Shown: positions 20,848 through 31,463, counted from the stretch's first letter. The stretch: 64,000 nt of DNA from Candidatus Faecalibacterium faecigallinarum (GCA_019119685.1 DWWN01000047.1:25631-89630), one strand, 5' to 3'. Program-made: numbers and translations. The notes: generated from the sequence alone by a model not told the origin.

Positions 20848-20893
20848 AAAAACCTGCCCCTGCGGCTAAACGGAGCCGAGGGGGCAGGTTTTT
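20848..20893. terminator. Intrinsic terminator (polC, minus strand)
   Basis: AAAAACCTGCCCC...GGGGCAGGTTTTT with inner CGGCT/AGCCG; outer stem identical to 20184-20226. Confidence 0.85.
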
Positions 20894-20912
20894 GCTTGGA
20901 TGGTCCGGGCGC

Positions 20913-23900
20913 TCAGAAGAAGGACACCTGGCTGCTCTCGGGCAGGTCGCCCAGGGCGCCCACCTGGCGCAGCCGGTCAACGACCGCGCTCGAGACGCCG
21001 GCGGCCTGCTGCAATTCCTCCACCGAGAGGTATTCCTCGCCGTGGATGGTCACATTTTCCAGCGCCAGCGCCGCGCTTTCGCCCAGGCCCTTGAGGGCCG
21101 CGAAGGGCAGGCGGACCTTGCCGTCCTCCAGCACATACTTCACGCCGCGGCTCTTGCCCAGCTGGATGGGCAGGAACTCGTACCCGCGCACCAGCATCTC
21201 GTTCACCAGCTGCAGAGAGACCAGCAGGTCCTCGTCCTTGGCGTTCTTTTCCTCTTTCAGGCGGCGGGCCACCTCGTTCATGTGGGCGCGGGCCACGTCG
21301 GGGCCGCCTACGGCGGCTTCGTAGTCGATGTCGTCTCCACGGACTGTAAAATACACCGCATAAAATGCCTGTGGGTAATACAGTTTATACCACATCAGGC
21401 GGATGGCGCTCATCAGATAGGCCACCGCGTGGGCTTTGGGGAACATATACTTGATCTTGCGGCAGGACTCGATGTACCAGTCGGGGACGTCGTGTTCCCG
21501 CATGGCCTCCTCCCAGCCAGGCTGGAAGCCGCCCTTCGCCACCTTGCCCTTGCGGACCGCCTCCATGATGTCGAAGGCCATCTTGGGCTCAAGGCCCTTG
21601 CGGATCAGGTACAGCATGATGCTGTCGCGGCAGCCGATGACCTCCGCGATGGTGCAGGTGCCGCTGCGGATCAGCTCGTCGGCGTTGTTGGTCCACACGT
21701 CGGTGCCGTGGGACAGGCCCGAGATCTGAATCAGCTCCGAGAAGTTCTTGGGCCGGGCTTCCACCAGCATCTGGCGGACAAAGTTGGTGCCCATCTCGGG
21801 GATGCCGAAGGTGCCGGTCTGGCTGTCGATCTGCTCGGGGGTGACGCCCAGCTCGGCCGGGCTGGTCAGCAGGCTGTAGACCCTGGGGTCGTTCATAGGG
21901 ATGCTGTCCACCGGGATGCCGGTATACTCCTCAAAGTATTTGTAGAAGGTGGGCATATCGTGGCCCAGCTCGTCCAGCTTGAGCAGGGTGTCGTGGAGGT
22001 ACTTGAATTCAAAGTGGGTGGTCAGCAGGCCGCCGGCCACGTCGTCGGCGGGGTGCTGGATGGGGCAGAAATCGTAGATTTCGCTGGTATCGGGCACGAC
22101 CACCATGCCGCCGGGGTGCTGGCCGGTGGTGCGCTTGACGCCGGTGCAGCCCAGGGTGAGCCGGTTCTCCTCGGCGTGGTTGACCGTTTTGCCCCGCTCC
22201 TCCAGGTAGCGCTTGACGTAGCCGTAGGCGGTCTTGTCCTGGATGCCCGAGACGGTGCCCGCCTTAAAGACGTTCTCCTTGCCGAACAGTTCCTCGGTGT
22301 AACGGTGGACGTTGCTCTGGTATTCGCCCGAGAAGTTCAGGTCGATATCCGGCTCCTTGTCGCCGTAAAAACCCAGGAAGGTCTCAAAGGGGATGTCGTG
22401 ACCATCCACCAGCATGGGAGTGCCGCAGACGGGGCAGTTCTTGTCGGGCAGGTCAAAGCCGTCCTCCACGCTGCCGTCGGTGATGAACTCGCTGTGCTTG
22501 CACTTGGGGCAGCGGTAGTGGGGCGGCAGGCTGTTCACCTCCGAGATGCCCGAGAAGTGAGCCACTGCCGACGAACCGACCGAGCCGCGGCTGCCCACCT
22601 GGTAGCCGCCCGCGTTGGAAAAGGCCACCAGCTTGACCGCGATGACGTACAGCACCGCGTACCCGTGGCCGCAGATGGAGTCCAGCTCCTTTTGCAGCCG
22701 CTCCCGCACCAGGTCGGGCAGGGGGTCGCCGTAGTCCTCTTTGGCGCGCTTCCAGGTGGCGTCCCGCAGCTGCTGCTCCGCCCCCTCGATGCTGGGGGGA
22801 TAGGTGCCCCGCGGGATGGCCCGGACGTTGTTGTCGATCATGGCCGCCACCTTGTTGGGGTTGGTGATGACGATCTCCCGGGCTTTTTCGGGGGGCAGGT
22901 AGTCGAACTGGGCCAGCATATCCTCGGTGGTGCGGTAGTAGAGGGGCGGCTGGTGGTCGGCGTCCTTGTAGCCGCCTGCCGCCTGCATCACCGAGCGGTA
23001 GACCGCGTCCTCCGGCTCCTGGAAATGGACGTCGCCGGTGGCGATCACCGGCTTGTGCAGGTCCTCTCCCAGCCGGATGATGGTGCGGTTGAAGTCTTTG
23101 ACCCGCTCGATGCTGTCCACGCGGCCCTCCCGGACCATGTATTCGTTGTTGCCCAAAGGCTGCACTTCCAGCAGGTCATAATAGGCGGCGATCTTTTTCA
23201 GTTCCTCGTAGGGGCGGCCTTCCACCACGGCGCGGTACAGCTCGCCGGCCTCGCAGGCCGAGGTGATGATGAGCCCTTCGCGGTACTGGTTCAGCAGGCT
23301 GCGGGGCACCCGCGGCTTTTTGAAAAAGTAGTCCAAATGGGCCTTGCTGACGATCTTGTACAGGTTTTTCAGCCCCGCCTGGTTCTTGACCAGCAGGATG
23401 ATGTGGTAGTATTTTTTGCGCAGCACCTCCCGGTTGCCGCCAAGGCCGGTGTTGATGCCGCTGATGTCGGTGATCTGCTTTTCCTCCAGATCACGGAGCA
23501 TGACGCAGAAGATGCGGCCCAGGGCCCCGGCGTCCTCGCAGGCGCGGTGGGCCTCGTAGGGGGGCAGTTCCAGGTGCTTGTTGATGGTGCCCTGCTTATA
23601 GTTGTGCAGGCCGGGGTACATGGTCTGGGCCATGGTCAGGGTGTCGATGTAGGTGGGCTCGAACTTGATGCCGCTGCGCCCCGCCGCCGCCCGCAAAAAG
23701 CGGATGTCGAAGCCGTTGGCGTTGTGGGCTACCAGCACCCGGCCCCCGGCAAAGTCCAGAAACGCCTGCAGGGCCTCCCCTTCCGTGGGGGCGTCGGCCA
23801 CCATCTCGTTGGTGATGCCGGCCAGCTCGGTGATCTTGGGGGTGATGGGCTTGGGGGGCTTGACGAAGGTGTCGAACTCGTCCACCACCTGGCCGTCCCG

Positions 23901-25202
23901 CACCAGCACCGCGCCGATCTCGGTCAGGTACTCGCAGCCGGGGTCAAGGCCGGTGGTCTCGGTGTCAAAGACGCAGAACTCCCCCTGCAGGGGCTGGTCC
24001 TGCACGCCGTAGACGCAGGGGACCATGTCGTCCACAAAGTAGGCCTCGCAGCCGTAGATCAGCTTGAACGCGGGGTCCTTCTTATGGATATCGTCGGCGG
24101 CCAGCATGGCCTCGGGGTAGCCCTGGCAGACCCCGTGGTCGGTGATGGCGATGGCGGGGTGCCCCATCTTGTGGGCCAGCCGGACGATGCCGCCGGGGTC
24201 GCAGAATCCGTCCAGCGCAGAGAGCTTGGTGTGCAGGTGCAGTTCCACCCGCTTTTCGGGGGCGTGGTCCTCCCGGCGGCGGCGCTCCACGATCAGCACG
24301 TCGTAGGGGTAAATGATGTAGTCATGCTCGTACTTATCGTAGGCGCAGTCCCCCCGCACCAGCAGGGTGGTGCCGTTTTTCAGCCCCTCCCACTTGGAGC
24401 AGTCCTCCCCTTCCTGGGCGCGGATCTTCAGGTTGATGGAGCCGGTATAGTCGGTGATGGAGACGGAATAGATCTTGCGGAAATTGCCCTTGACCTCGGT
24501 GGCAAAGACGTCGCCCCAGATCATGCACTTGCCGCCCTCTCCCCCCAGGTCTTTGAGGGGGGTCAGGTCTTTGGGCTTGAACATCTTGCCGTGGAAGATC
24601 TGGACCGGCTTGTCGGTCAAGTCGAGCCCTTCCACCTGCAGGGGCGGCGCGGTGCGCTTGGCCTCGAACTGGATCACCGGCGGGGCAGCCTTTTCTTCCA
24701 GTTTCTTTTCCAGCTCGCGGCGTTCGGCCTCGCCGGCGGCCGAGACGAGACGCACCGCCGGGCGCTGTCCGGTGTGGGCCTCGATACGCTCGGCCAGCAG
24801 GTCCTCAAATTTCAGGTCCTGCAAAAAGCCGGTGCCGTTGCGGGCCCCCACCGTGATCTGTTCATCCTCGATGGACAGCGTGCACCGGTCGAGAAAGCCG
24901 TTGATGGGCACGCCGTCCCCTTTCATCTCCTCAAAGATGCCCAGCAGGGCCTCCTCGTTCAGGGCGGCATAGGGGTAGTGGTTCTCAATGGAGAGCTGGT
25001 AGCCCTCATAATCGGGCTGCAGGGACGCCAAAAGCCGCGCACACAGGCCCTTGTCCAGCGGCGCGGCACTCTGCAGGGTAAAGATCACCTTCTGCCGGGC
25101 CCGCAGCATCAGGGCGTGTTCCACCACCACCTTGCCGAAACAGGCGGCAAAGTCCGGGTCTGCCATGAACTGGGGCCACAGCTGGGATACCAGTGGTTTC
25201 AA
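20913..25202 (-). CDS. polC: DNA polymerase III PolC-type alpha subunit
   Basis: 1429 aa; exonuclease FCVFDTETTGLDPG, PHP and polymerase domains. Confidence 0.97.
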   Translation of the reverse strand: MKPLVSQLWPQFMADPDFAACFGKVVVEHALMLRARQKVIFTLQSAAPLDKGLCARLLASLQPDYEGYQLSIENHYPYAALNEEALLGIFEEMKGDGVPINGFLDRCTLSIEDEQITVGARNGTGFLQDLKFEDLLAERIEAHTGQRPAVRLVSAAGEAERRELEKKLEEKAAPPVIQFEAKRTAPPLQVEGLDLTDKPVQIFHGKMFKPKDLTPLKDLGGEGGKCMIWGDVFATEVKGNFRKIYSVSITDYTGSINLKIRAQEGEDCSKWEGLKNGTTLLVRGDCAYDKYEHDYIIYPYDVLIVERRRREDHAPEKRVELHLHTKLSALDGFCDPGGIVRLAHKMGHPAIAITDHGVCQGYPEAMLAADDIHKKDPAFKLIYGCEAYFVDDMVPCVYGVQDQPLQGEFCVFDTETTGLDPGCEYLTEIGAVLVRDGQVVDEFDTFVKPPKPITPKITELAGITNEMVADAPTEGEALQAFLDFAGGRVLVAHNANGFDIRFLRAAAGRSGIKFEPTYIDTLTMAQTMYPGLHNYKQGTINKHLELPPYEAHRACEDAGALGRIFCVMLRDLEEKQITDISGINTGLGGNREVLRKKYYHIILLVKNQAGLKNLYKIVSKAHLDYFFKKPRVPRSLLNQYREGLIITSACEAGELYRAVVEGRPYEELKKIAAYYDLLEVQPLGNNEYMVREGRVDSIERVKDFNRTIIRLGEDLHKPVIATGDVHFQEPEDAVYRSVMQAAGGYKDADHQPPLYYRTTEDMLAQFDYLPPEKAREIVITNPNKVAAMIDNNVRAIPRGTYPPSIEGAEQQLRDATWKRAKEDYGDPLPDLVRERLQKELDSICGHGYAVLYVIAVKLVAFSNAGGYQVGSRGSVGSSAVAHFSGISEVNSLPPHYRCPKCKHSEFITDGSVEDGFDLPDKNCPVCGTPMLVDGHDIPFETFLGFYGDKEPDIDLNFSGEYQSNVHRYTEELFGKENVFKAGTVSGIQDKTAYGYVKRYLEERGKTVNHAEENRLTLGCTGVKRTTGQHPGGMVVVPDTSEIYDFCPIQHPADDVAGGLLTTHFEFKYLHDTLLKLDELGHDMPTFYKYFEEYTGIPVDSIPMNDPRVYSLLTSPAELGVTPEQIDSQTGTFGIPEMGTNFVRQMLVEARPKNFSELIQISGLSHGTDVWTNNADELIRSGTCTIAEVIGCRDSIMLYLIRKGLEPKMAFDIMEAVRKGKVAKGGFQPGWEEAMREHDVPDWYIESCRKIKYMFPKAHAVAYLMSAIRLMWYKLYYPQAFYAVYFTVRGDDIDYEAAVGGPDVARAHMNEVARRLKEEKNAKDEDLLVSLQLVNEMLVRGYEFLPIQLGKSRGVKYVLEDGKVRLPFAALKGLGESAALALENVTIHGEEYLSVEELQQAAGVSSAVVDRLRQVGALGDLPESSQVSFF

Positions 25203-25708
25203 ATCGTTTCTCCTTCTAGTGCTTTTTCAAAGCAGTCAAAGTCGGTGTCATAAAGATGGGCGACGCCCACCCGGGCAAAGCCCTGCCCGGCATAGGCCCG
25301 CAGGGCCCGGTGGTTATCGTGGGCCACCAGGATGCGGCAGCTCCGGCAGCCCCTACGGGCCAGGCGGGCCACGGCGTCGGCCAGCAGCCGGCCGCCCAGC
25401 CCCTGGTTTTCACAGGATGCGGCCACCAGCAGCCGCACCACTTCCCCGGCGGGCTCCAGGCGGCGGTCCCAGAAGGTCAGGGCCTCGGTGCCCTCGTCGT
25501 GAAAGGTGAGGGCATAGGCCCCCATCACCCGGCCCTCCGGGTCCTTGGCGCAGAACAGCCGGCCTTCTGCCAGGTCTGCCTGCAGGGTGGCCCGATCGGG
25601 ATATTCTTCGTTCCAGGGGCAGTCGGGCCGGGCCGCCGCCGCCCGGTACAGGGGCAGCAGGCAGTCCAGATCCGTCTGGGTCGCCTGCCGGATGGTGTGC
25701 TGTATCAT
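25199..25708 (-). CDS. GNAT family N-acetyltransferase
   Basis: VVRLLVAASCENQGLGGRLLADAV motif; 4-bp overlaps with both neighbours. Confidence 0.88.
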   Translation of the reverse strand: MIQHTIRQATQTDLDCLLPLYRAAAARPDCPWNEEYPDRATLQADLAEGRLFCAKDPEGRVMGAYALTFHDEGTEALTFWDRRLEPAGEVVRLLVAASCENQGLGGRLLADAVARLARRGCRSCRILVAHDNHRALRAYAGQGFARVGVAHLYDTDFDCFEKALEGETI

Positions 25709-26751
25709 AATTTGTAGATCTCCTCCATGAACTGGTCCAGGATGTTGTCGCCGGTCAGCTTGCGCACCGGCTGGCCATGGACAAAGAGGACAGCCTCCCC
25801 CTTGCCGCCGGCGATGCCGATGTCGGCCTCCCGGGCTTCGCCGGGGCCGTTGACCACACACCCCATCACCGCCACCTTGATGGATTTCTTATAGCCCTGC
25901 AGGCGGCGTTCCACCTCGTTGGCGATCTCGGTGCAGGGGTACTGGGTGCGCCCGCAGGTGGGGCAGGTGATGACCTCGGGCCCCGCCACCGGGAAGCCCA
26001 CCGCCCGCAGGATGTTGAACCCGGCCTCCACTTCCTTTTCGGGGTCGGCGGCCAGGGACACGCGGATGGTGTCGCCGATGCCTTCCAGCAGCAGCCCGCC
26101 GATACCCATGCCCGATTTGAGCAGGCCCATCTGGTAGGTGCCCGCCTCGGTGACGCCCACATGGAGGGGGTAGTCGGTGACGGCCGACAGCTGGCGGTAA
26201 GCCTCCATCATCCGGGGCACATTGGAGCTCTTGATGGAGATGACAATGTCGTTGAAATCGAACTTTTCCAGCAGGCGGACGTGGTAGAGGGCGCTTTCCA
26301 CCATAGCCTCGGGCACCGGCGCGCCGTACTTGGCCAGGATATGCTTTTCCAGGCTGCCGCCGTTGACCCCGATGCGGATGGGGATGTGCCCGGCCTGGCA
26401 GGCCCGCACCACTTCCTTGACGCGGTCGTCGCTGCCGATGTTGCCGGGGTTGATGCGGATCTTATCCACCCCCACCGCCGCGCAGGCCAATGCCGCACGG
26501 TAATCAAAGTGGATGTCCGCTACAATGGGTATATTCACTGCCTTTTTGACCGCCTCGATGCACCGGGCATCGGCGGGGGTGGGGCAGGTCACGCGCAGGA
26601 TCTGGCAGCCAGCGGCCTCGCACCGCCTGGCCTGGGCCACGTTGCCCTCGATGTCCTCCACCGGGACGTTGAGCATGGTCTGGACCGCGATGGGGTTGGA
26701 CCCGCCGATGGTGACATTGCCGATTTTTACTTCACGCTTGCGCACGCGCAT
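25705..26751 (-). CDS. ispG: (E)-4-hydroxy-3-methylbut-2-enyl-diphosphate synthase
   Basis: VKIGNVTIGGSNPIAVQTM; C-terminal Fe-S cysteines; SD-supported start at 26751. Confidence 0.95.
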   Translation of the reverse strand: MRVRKREVKIGNVTIGGSNPIAVQTMLNVPVEDIEGNVAQARRCEAAGCQILRVTCPTPADARCIEAVKKAVNIPIVADIHFDYRAALACAAVGVDKIRINPGNIGSDDRVKEVVRACQAGHIPIRIGVNGGSLEKHILAKYGAPVPEAMVESALYHVRLLEKFDFNDIVISIKSSNVPRMMEAYRQLSAVTDYPLHVGVTEAGTYQMGLLKSGMGIGGLLLEGIGDTIRVSLAADPEKEVEAGFNILRAVGFPVAGPEVITCPTCGRTQYPCTEIANEVERRLQGYKKSIKVAVMGCVVNGPGEAREADIGIAGGKGEAVLFVHGQPVRKLTGDNILDQFMEEIYKL

Positions 26752-26771
26752 GGGGACACCTCCGTTTGGGA

Positions 26772-27890
26772 TCATAACGCGCCTGTGAACAGGCGGATCA
26801 CGTCGTTGTAGGTGGCGAAGATCATCAGCCCGAACAGCAGGATGAAGGTCGCCAGGGTCAAATTTTCCTGCACGCGCTCGGACACCGGGCGGCGGATCAC
26901 CGCCTCCACCGCCAGGAACACCAGCCGGCCGCCGTCCAGCGCCGGGATGGGCAGCAGGTTGAACACCCCCAGGTTGACGGTGATCAGCACCAGCATCTCC
27001 AGCACATCGGTCAGGCCATAGCTGGCCGCCTGGCTGATGGCCGAGACGATGCCCACCGGGCCCGAGAGGTTGTTGATGCTCTCCCGGCCCCGCAGCAGGT
27101 CGGCCAGGGAGGTAAAGATGATGCGGCTGTAATAAAGCTCGCTGTTCACGCTCTCTTTCAGGACGTTGGCGGGGGTCTTGGCCAGGGCGTAGACGGTAAA
27201 GCCGATGTCCATCCGGGTGCTGCCGTCCTCGTCGGTGTAGCTGTCGAACTGGACGTCCGGCAGCTCGACGAGCTTGCCGTCCCGCCGGACGGTGAAGTCG
27301 GCCTGGGTGTCCCGGGTGCGGGCCAGCTCATACAGGATATCGTTGGTTACAAAGCACCGCCGGCCGTTGACGGCCACGATCTCGTCCCCGGCCTCGAGGC
27401 CGGTCTGGGCGGCGAGGGAGCCTTCCTCCACCTCATAGATGATCCGGCTGGCGATGGGCTCTGCCCGGAAGGCGGTCAGCCCCAGCAGCACCACAAAACC
27501 CAGCACAAAATTCATGAGGGGGCCGGCCGCCATGACGATGGCCCGTTTCCAGACCGCCGCCTCGGGGAAGGGGATGCCGGTGCGCTGTTCCGGCGGGATG
27601 GGGTTTTCCCCGGCGGGCGGTTCGTCCCGATTGTCCCGGTCCCGCCCGGCCTGGTTGGACTCGGGGCTGCCCTCCCCTTCCATGGCCACATAGCCGCCCA
27701 CCGGCAGCAGCCGGAGGGTGTATTGGGTGCCCCCGGCGATCTTTTTCCAGAGGGCGGGGCCCATCCCGATGGAAAATTCGTTCACCTGGATGCCTGAGAG
27801 TTTGGCCGCTGCAAAGTGCCCAAACTCATGGATCGCGATCACGGCGCCGAACACCAGGAGCGACGCCAGAATGGTGATGATGATGGTCAT
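26772..27890 (-). CDS. rseP: RIP/site-2 metalloprotease
   Basis: HEFGHF zinc motif, PDZ domain, PALDGGRLVF. Confidence 0.94.
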   Translation of the reverse strand: MTIIITILASLLVFGAVIAIHEFGHFAAAKLSGIQVNEFSIGMGPALWKKIAGGTQYTLRLLPVGGYVAMEGEGSPESNQAGRDRDNRDEPPAGENPIPPEQRTGIPFPEAAVWKRAIVMAAGPLMNFVLGFVVLLGLTAFRAEPIASRIIYEVEEGSLAAQTGLEAGDEIVAVNGRRCFVTNDILYELARTRDTQADFTVRRDGKLVELPDVQFDSYTDEDGSTRMDIGFTVYALAKTPANVLKESVNSELYYSRIIFTSLADLLRGRESINNLSGPVGIVSAISQAASYGLTDVLEMLVLITVNLGVFNLLPIPALDGGRLVFLAVEAVIRRPVSERVQENLTLATFILLFGLMIFATYNDVIRLFTGAL

Positions 27891-27947
27891 ACTTTCCCTT
27901 TCTGCTCTCGCCGCCGCGCAGTCAGAACGGCCCGGCGGAGAGGAGGA

Positions 27948-29099
27948 TCACAAATGTGCGTGGACAAAGGCCCGGGCCATCCGGTCGCACTCGTAGACGT
28001 CGGGCAGGGTGTAGCTGCCGCCGAAGCTGTCGCTGTCCACCACGGCCTCCACCAGGCGGCCGATGTCCAAAAAGCCGATCTTATCCTGCAGGAACAGTTT
28101 GACCGCTTCCTCGTTGGCGCCGTTGGCGGCGCAGGGGCCCAGGCCCCCCTTGGCGATGGCCTTTTTGCAGGCGGCCAGGCAGCGGAAGGTCTCCTCGTCG
28201 GCCACATCGAAGGTCAGCACCTTGAGGGCGGCAAAGTCCAGCTCGGGGGCCGCCGGCCCGCCCCGCCGGGGCCAGGTCAGGGCGTACTGGATGGGGATGC
28301 GCATATCCGGCACCCCCATTTGTGCCAGGATGGAGTGGTCGCTGAACTGCACCGCCGAATGGATGATGCTCTGCCGCTGGACCACGATCTGGATCTTTTC
28401 CGGCGGCAGGCCGAACAGCCACACCGCTTCGATCAGCTCCAGGCCCTTGTTCATCAGGGTGGCGCTGTCTATGGTGATCTTGGCGCCCATGTTCCAGTTG
28501 GGGTGGCGGAGGGCGTCCTCTTTCTTTTTGTTTTTCAGCTCATCGGCTTTCATCCCGAAGAAGGGCCCGCCCGAAGCCGTGAGCAGGATCTTGGTCAGGG
28601 ATTTGGCACTCTCGGCGTCCTGCAGGCACTGGAAGATGGCCGAGTGCTCGCTGTCCACCGGCAGCAGCTTGACGCCATGCTGTTCCACCGCCTGGGTGAC
28701 CAGGTGCCCGCCGGTGACAAGGCTCTCCTTGTTGGCCAGGGCCAGGTCGTGGCCGCTCTCGATGGCGGCCAGGGAGGCCCCCAGCCCAGCAATGCCCACC
28801 ACGCTGTTCAGCACCACGTCCGGCCCCTGCATGGCGGCCAGCTCCCGCAGGCCCTCGGGGCCGCGCAGCAGCAGCGGCGCGCCGGCCCGGCCGGCCAGGG
28901 CGGCGTCCAGCTTTTGGGCGGCCGCCGGGTCGGTGACGCAGACGGCGCGGGGATGGAATTCTTCGATCTGCGCAAGCAGCAGGTCCACATGGCTGTGGGC
29001 CGACAGGCCGAATATCTCAAACCCCTCGGCCCGGACCACGTCCAGGCTCTGGGTGCCGATGGAGCCGGTAGACCCCAGCAGGGTGATCTTCTTTGCCAT
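27948..29099 (-). CDS. dxr: 1-deoxy-D-xylulose-5-phosphate reductoisomerase
   Basis: MAKKITLLGSTGSIGTQSLDVV. Confidence 0.96.
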   Translation of the reverse strand: MAKKITLLGSTGSIGTQSLDVVRAEGFEIFGLSAHSHVDLLLAQIEEFHPRAVCVTDPAAAQKLDAALAGRAGAPLLLRGPEGLRELAAMQGPDVVLNSVVGIAGLGASLAAIESGHDLALANKESLVTGGHLVTQAVEQHGVKLLPVDSEHSAIFQCLQDAESAKSLTKILLTASGGPFFGMKADELKNKKKEDALRHPNWNMGAKITIDSATLMNKGLELIEAVWLFGLPPEKIQIVVQRQSIIHSAVQFSDHSILAQMGVPDMRIPIQYALTWPRRGGPAAPELDFAALKVLTFDVADEETFRCLAACKKAIAKGGLGPCAANGANEEAVKLFLQDKIGFLDIGRLVEAVVDSDSFGGSYTLPDVYECDRMARAFVHAHL

Positions 29100-29116
29100 A
29101 GGGCAGCCCCTCCTTT

Positions 29117-29977
29117 TCAGCTGTAAAACACAGCGGTGATGACCATCGAGACAAAGGGCGCGATGAACATGACGCTGTCAAAGCGGTCCAGGATGCCGCC
29201 GTGCCCCGGGAAGATGGTGCCATAGTCCTTGATGCCGCACTGCCGCTTGACCACGCTGGCGAACAAATCGCCGTAGATACCCAGCACCGCGGCCACCACC
29301 CCCAGCAGGGCGATGATGAGGTACATCGACACTCCGATGTTGCTCTGGGTGAACGCCTCGGTGCGGTCGGCGATGACCGAATACGCCACCGTGATGATGA
29401 CGCCGAACAGCATGGTGCCCAGCACCCCGCCGACGGCCCCTTCCACCGTCTTTTTGGGGCTGACCTTGGGGCACAGCTTATGCTTGCCGAAGGCGCGGCC
29501 CGCGAAGTAGGCGCAGGTGTCCCCGCCCCAGGCAAAGCAGAGGATGAGCAGGATGAAGAAAATGGCGTCGTAGCTGTATTCCGACACCGGCAGCAGGATC
29601 TTCAGGTGGATCAGGGAATAAAAGCAGAACAGGATGATGCCCGAAAAAAAGACCAGACCGCTGACCTTTTGATAGCTGACGCTGCCGTTGCGCACCACCA
29701 GGTAGATGCAGTAGAACAAAAGCAGCGCAAAGGACACCGGCATCATGCTCCGCCGCGCCGCCTGGTAGCTGGACAGCATGACCAGTAAGGTATAGGGCAC
29801 CTGGACAGCGTAGAGCAGCCAGTCCTTCTTGTCAAAGCCGAGGGCGGCGTACACCTCGTGCATCCCGATCAGGGCCACCGCCGCCACGATCAAATTGAAA
29901 AGCAGGGTGTTGAAGGTCAGCATGACCAGCACCAGGACGCCGATGCCCACGACGGCTGTAATCACTCGTGTTTTCAT
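29117..29977 (-). CDS. cdsA: Phosphatidate cytidylyltransferase
   Basis: Polytopic membrane protein; KKTVEGAVGG...KRQCGIKDYGTIFPGHGGILDRFDS. Confidence 0.95.
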   Translation of the reverse strand: MKTRVITAVVGIGVLVLVMLTFNTLLFNLIVAAVALIGMHEVYAALGFDKKDWLLYAVQVPYTLLVMLSSYQAARRSMMPVSFALLLFYCIYLVVRNGSVSYQKVSGLVFFSGIILFCFYSLIHLKILLPVSEYSYDAIFFILLILCFAWGGDTCAYFAGRAFGKHKLCPKVSPKKTVEGAVGGVLGTMLFGVIITVAYSVIADRTEAFTQSNIGVSMYLIIALLGVVAAVLGIYGDLFASVVKRQCGIKDYGTIFPGHGGILDRFDSVMFIAPFVSMVITAVFYS

Positions 29978-30003
29978 GGTTTCTCCTTGTAGGTGTGCAA
30001 AAC

Positions 30004-30720
30004 TTAGATGCCGCCGAACCGGCGGGAGCGCCGGTTGTACTCCTCAATGGCGGCGTCCAGGTCGGCGGGGGTAAAGTCCGGCCACAGGACGTCCATCTCC
30101 ACCAGCTCGGCGTAGGCCGCCTGCCAGAGCATGAAGTTGGACAGACGCTTTTCCCCGCTGGGGCGCAGGATCAGGTCGGGGTCCTTCTGGCCGGCGGTGT
30201 ACAGATGAGCGGACAGCATCCGCTCGTCGATGGCGGCGGGGTCCAGCTGGCCGGCGGCGGCCTGCCGGGCCAGGGCCTGGGCCGCCCGGACGATCTCCTG
30301 GCGGCCGCCGTAGTTCACCGCCACGTTCAGCACCATGCCGGTGCGGTCGGCGGTTCCCTCCTCGATCTCGTTCATCAGTTCCTGATAGCGCGGCTCCAGG
30401 GCCGTGCGGTCGCCCAGAAAGACGATCTTGTTGTTGCGGCTCTTGTAGTCAAAGGCGCGGATCAGGTACTCCCCCAGCAGTTTCATGATGGCGCCCACCT
30501 CCTCGGCGGGACGCTTCCAGTTTTCGGTGGAGAAGGCGTAAAAATACACCGACGCCAGCCCCAGCTGGTCGCAGTAGTCGGCGATCTGCTGGAACACTTC
30601 GGCCCCCTTCTTGTGGCCGGCGGTGCGGGGCAGGCCCCGCTTTTTGGCCCAGCGGCCGTTGCCGTCCATGATGATGCCCACCGAGAGCCCCTTTGCAAAA
30701 TCTTCAGGATGCTGCGGCAT
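30004..30720 (-). CDS. uppS: Isoprenyl transferase (undecaprenyl diphosphate synthase)
   Basis: GIIMDGNGRWAKKRGLPR...DLILRPSGEKRLSNFMLWQ. Confidence 0.96.
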   Translation of the reverse strand: MPQHPEDFAKGLSVGIIMDGNGRWAKKRGLPRTAGHKKGAEVFQQIADYCDQLGLASVYFYAFSTENWKRPAEEVGAIMKLLGEYLIRAFDYKSRNNKIVFLGDRTALEPRYQELMNEIEEGTADRTGMVLNVAVNYGGRQEIVRAAQALARQAAAGQLDPAAIDERMLSAHLYTAGQKDPDLILRPSGEKRLSNFMLWQAAYAELVEMDVLWPDFTPADLDAAIEEYNRRSRRFGGI

Positions 30721-30824
30721 AACTTTCCTCCCAGGCGCTGGCGCGCTTTGTATCGCAAAAAGTGCCGCGCACCTCCCAGCGCACGGCACCTCCCGTTTGT
30801 CTGCGGCGAACTGCCGGCCCAAAA

Positions 30825-31379
30825 TCAGACCGACATGATCTCCTTCTGCTTTTCCTCGACGGCCTTATCCACCAGCTTGATATACTTGTCGGTGATCTTC
30901 TGGACGTCTTCTTCCATGGTCTTCTGGCTGTCCTCGGTCAGCTCGCCGGCCTTCTTCATGGCCTTGGCCTTGTCCATGGCCTCGCGGCGGACGTTGCGGA
31001 TGGCCACCTTGGCCTCCTCGCCCATCTTGGACACGTCCTTGGCCAGCTGGCGGCGGCGCTCCTCATTGGGGGCGGGGAAGTTCAGCCGGATGGTCTGGCC
31101 GTCGTCGATGGGGTTGATGCCCACGTCGCTGGCCTGGATGGCCTTGCTGATGGGGCGCAGCAGGCTGCGGTCCCAGGGGGTGATGGTCAGGGTGCGGGCC
31201 TCGCTGACGGCCACCGACGCCACCTGCTGGATGGGGGTGGGCGCACCGTAGTAGTCCACCGTCACCTTATCCAGCACGGCAGGATTGGCCCGGCCTGCGC
31301 GGACGGAGGCAAGCTCCCGCTCCAGATGCTCCACCGAGTTTTTCATCTTGTCCTCGAATACCTTGGTATTGCTGCTCAT
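30825..31379 (-). CDS. frr: Ribosome recycling factor
   Basis: 184 aa; RAGRANPAVLDKVTVDYYGAPTPIQQVA. Confidence 0.97.
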   Translation of the reverse strand: MSSNTKVFEDKMKNSVEHLERELASVRAGRANPAVLDKVTVDYYGAPTPIQQVASVAVSEARTLTITPWDRSLLRPISKAIQASDVGINPIDDGQTIRLNFPAPNEERRRQLAKDVSKMGEEAKVAIRNVRREAMDKAKAMKKAGELTEDSQKTMEEDVQKITDKYIKLVDKAVEEKQKEIMSV

Positions 31380-31463
31380 AGTCGTTTATCTCCTGTTCGT
31401 TATCGTATCCTGCCGGGCTGGGCAGCCCAGTTTTCACCGTGATAATGGTAGTATACCGTCCCG

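Noticed and set aside
20892-25253. 1453-aa plus-strand ORF antisense to polC
   Set aside because: Low-complexity translation (Gly/Val/His/Gln-rich) mirroring polC codons; GC-rich antisense artefact
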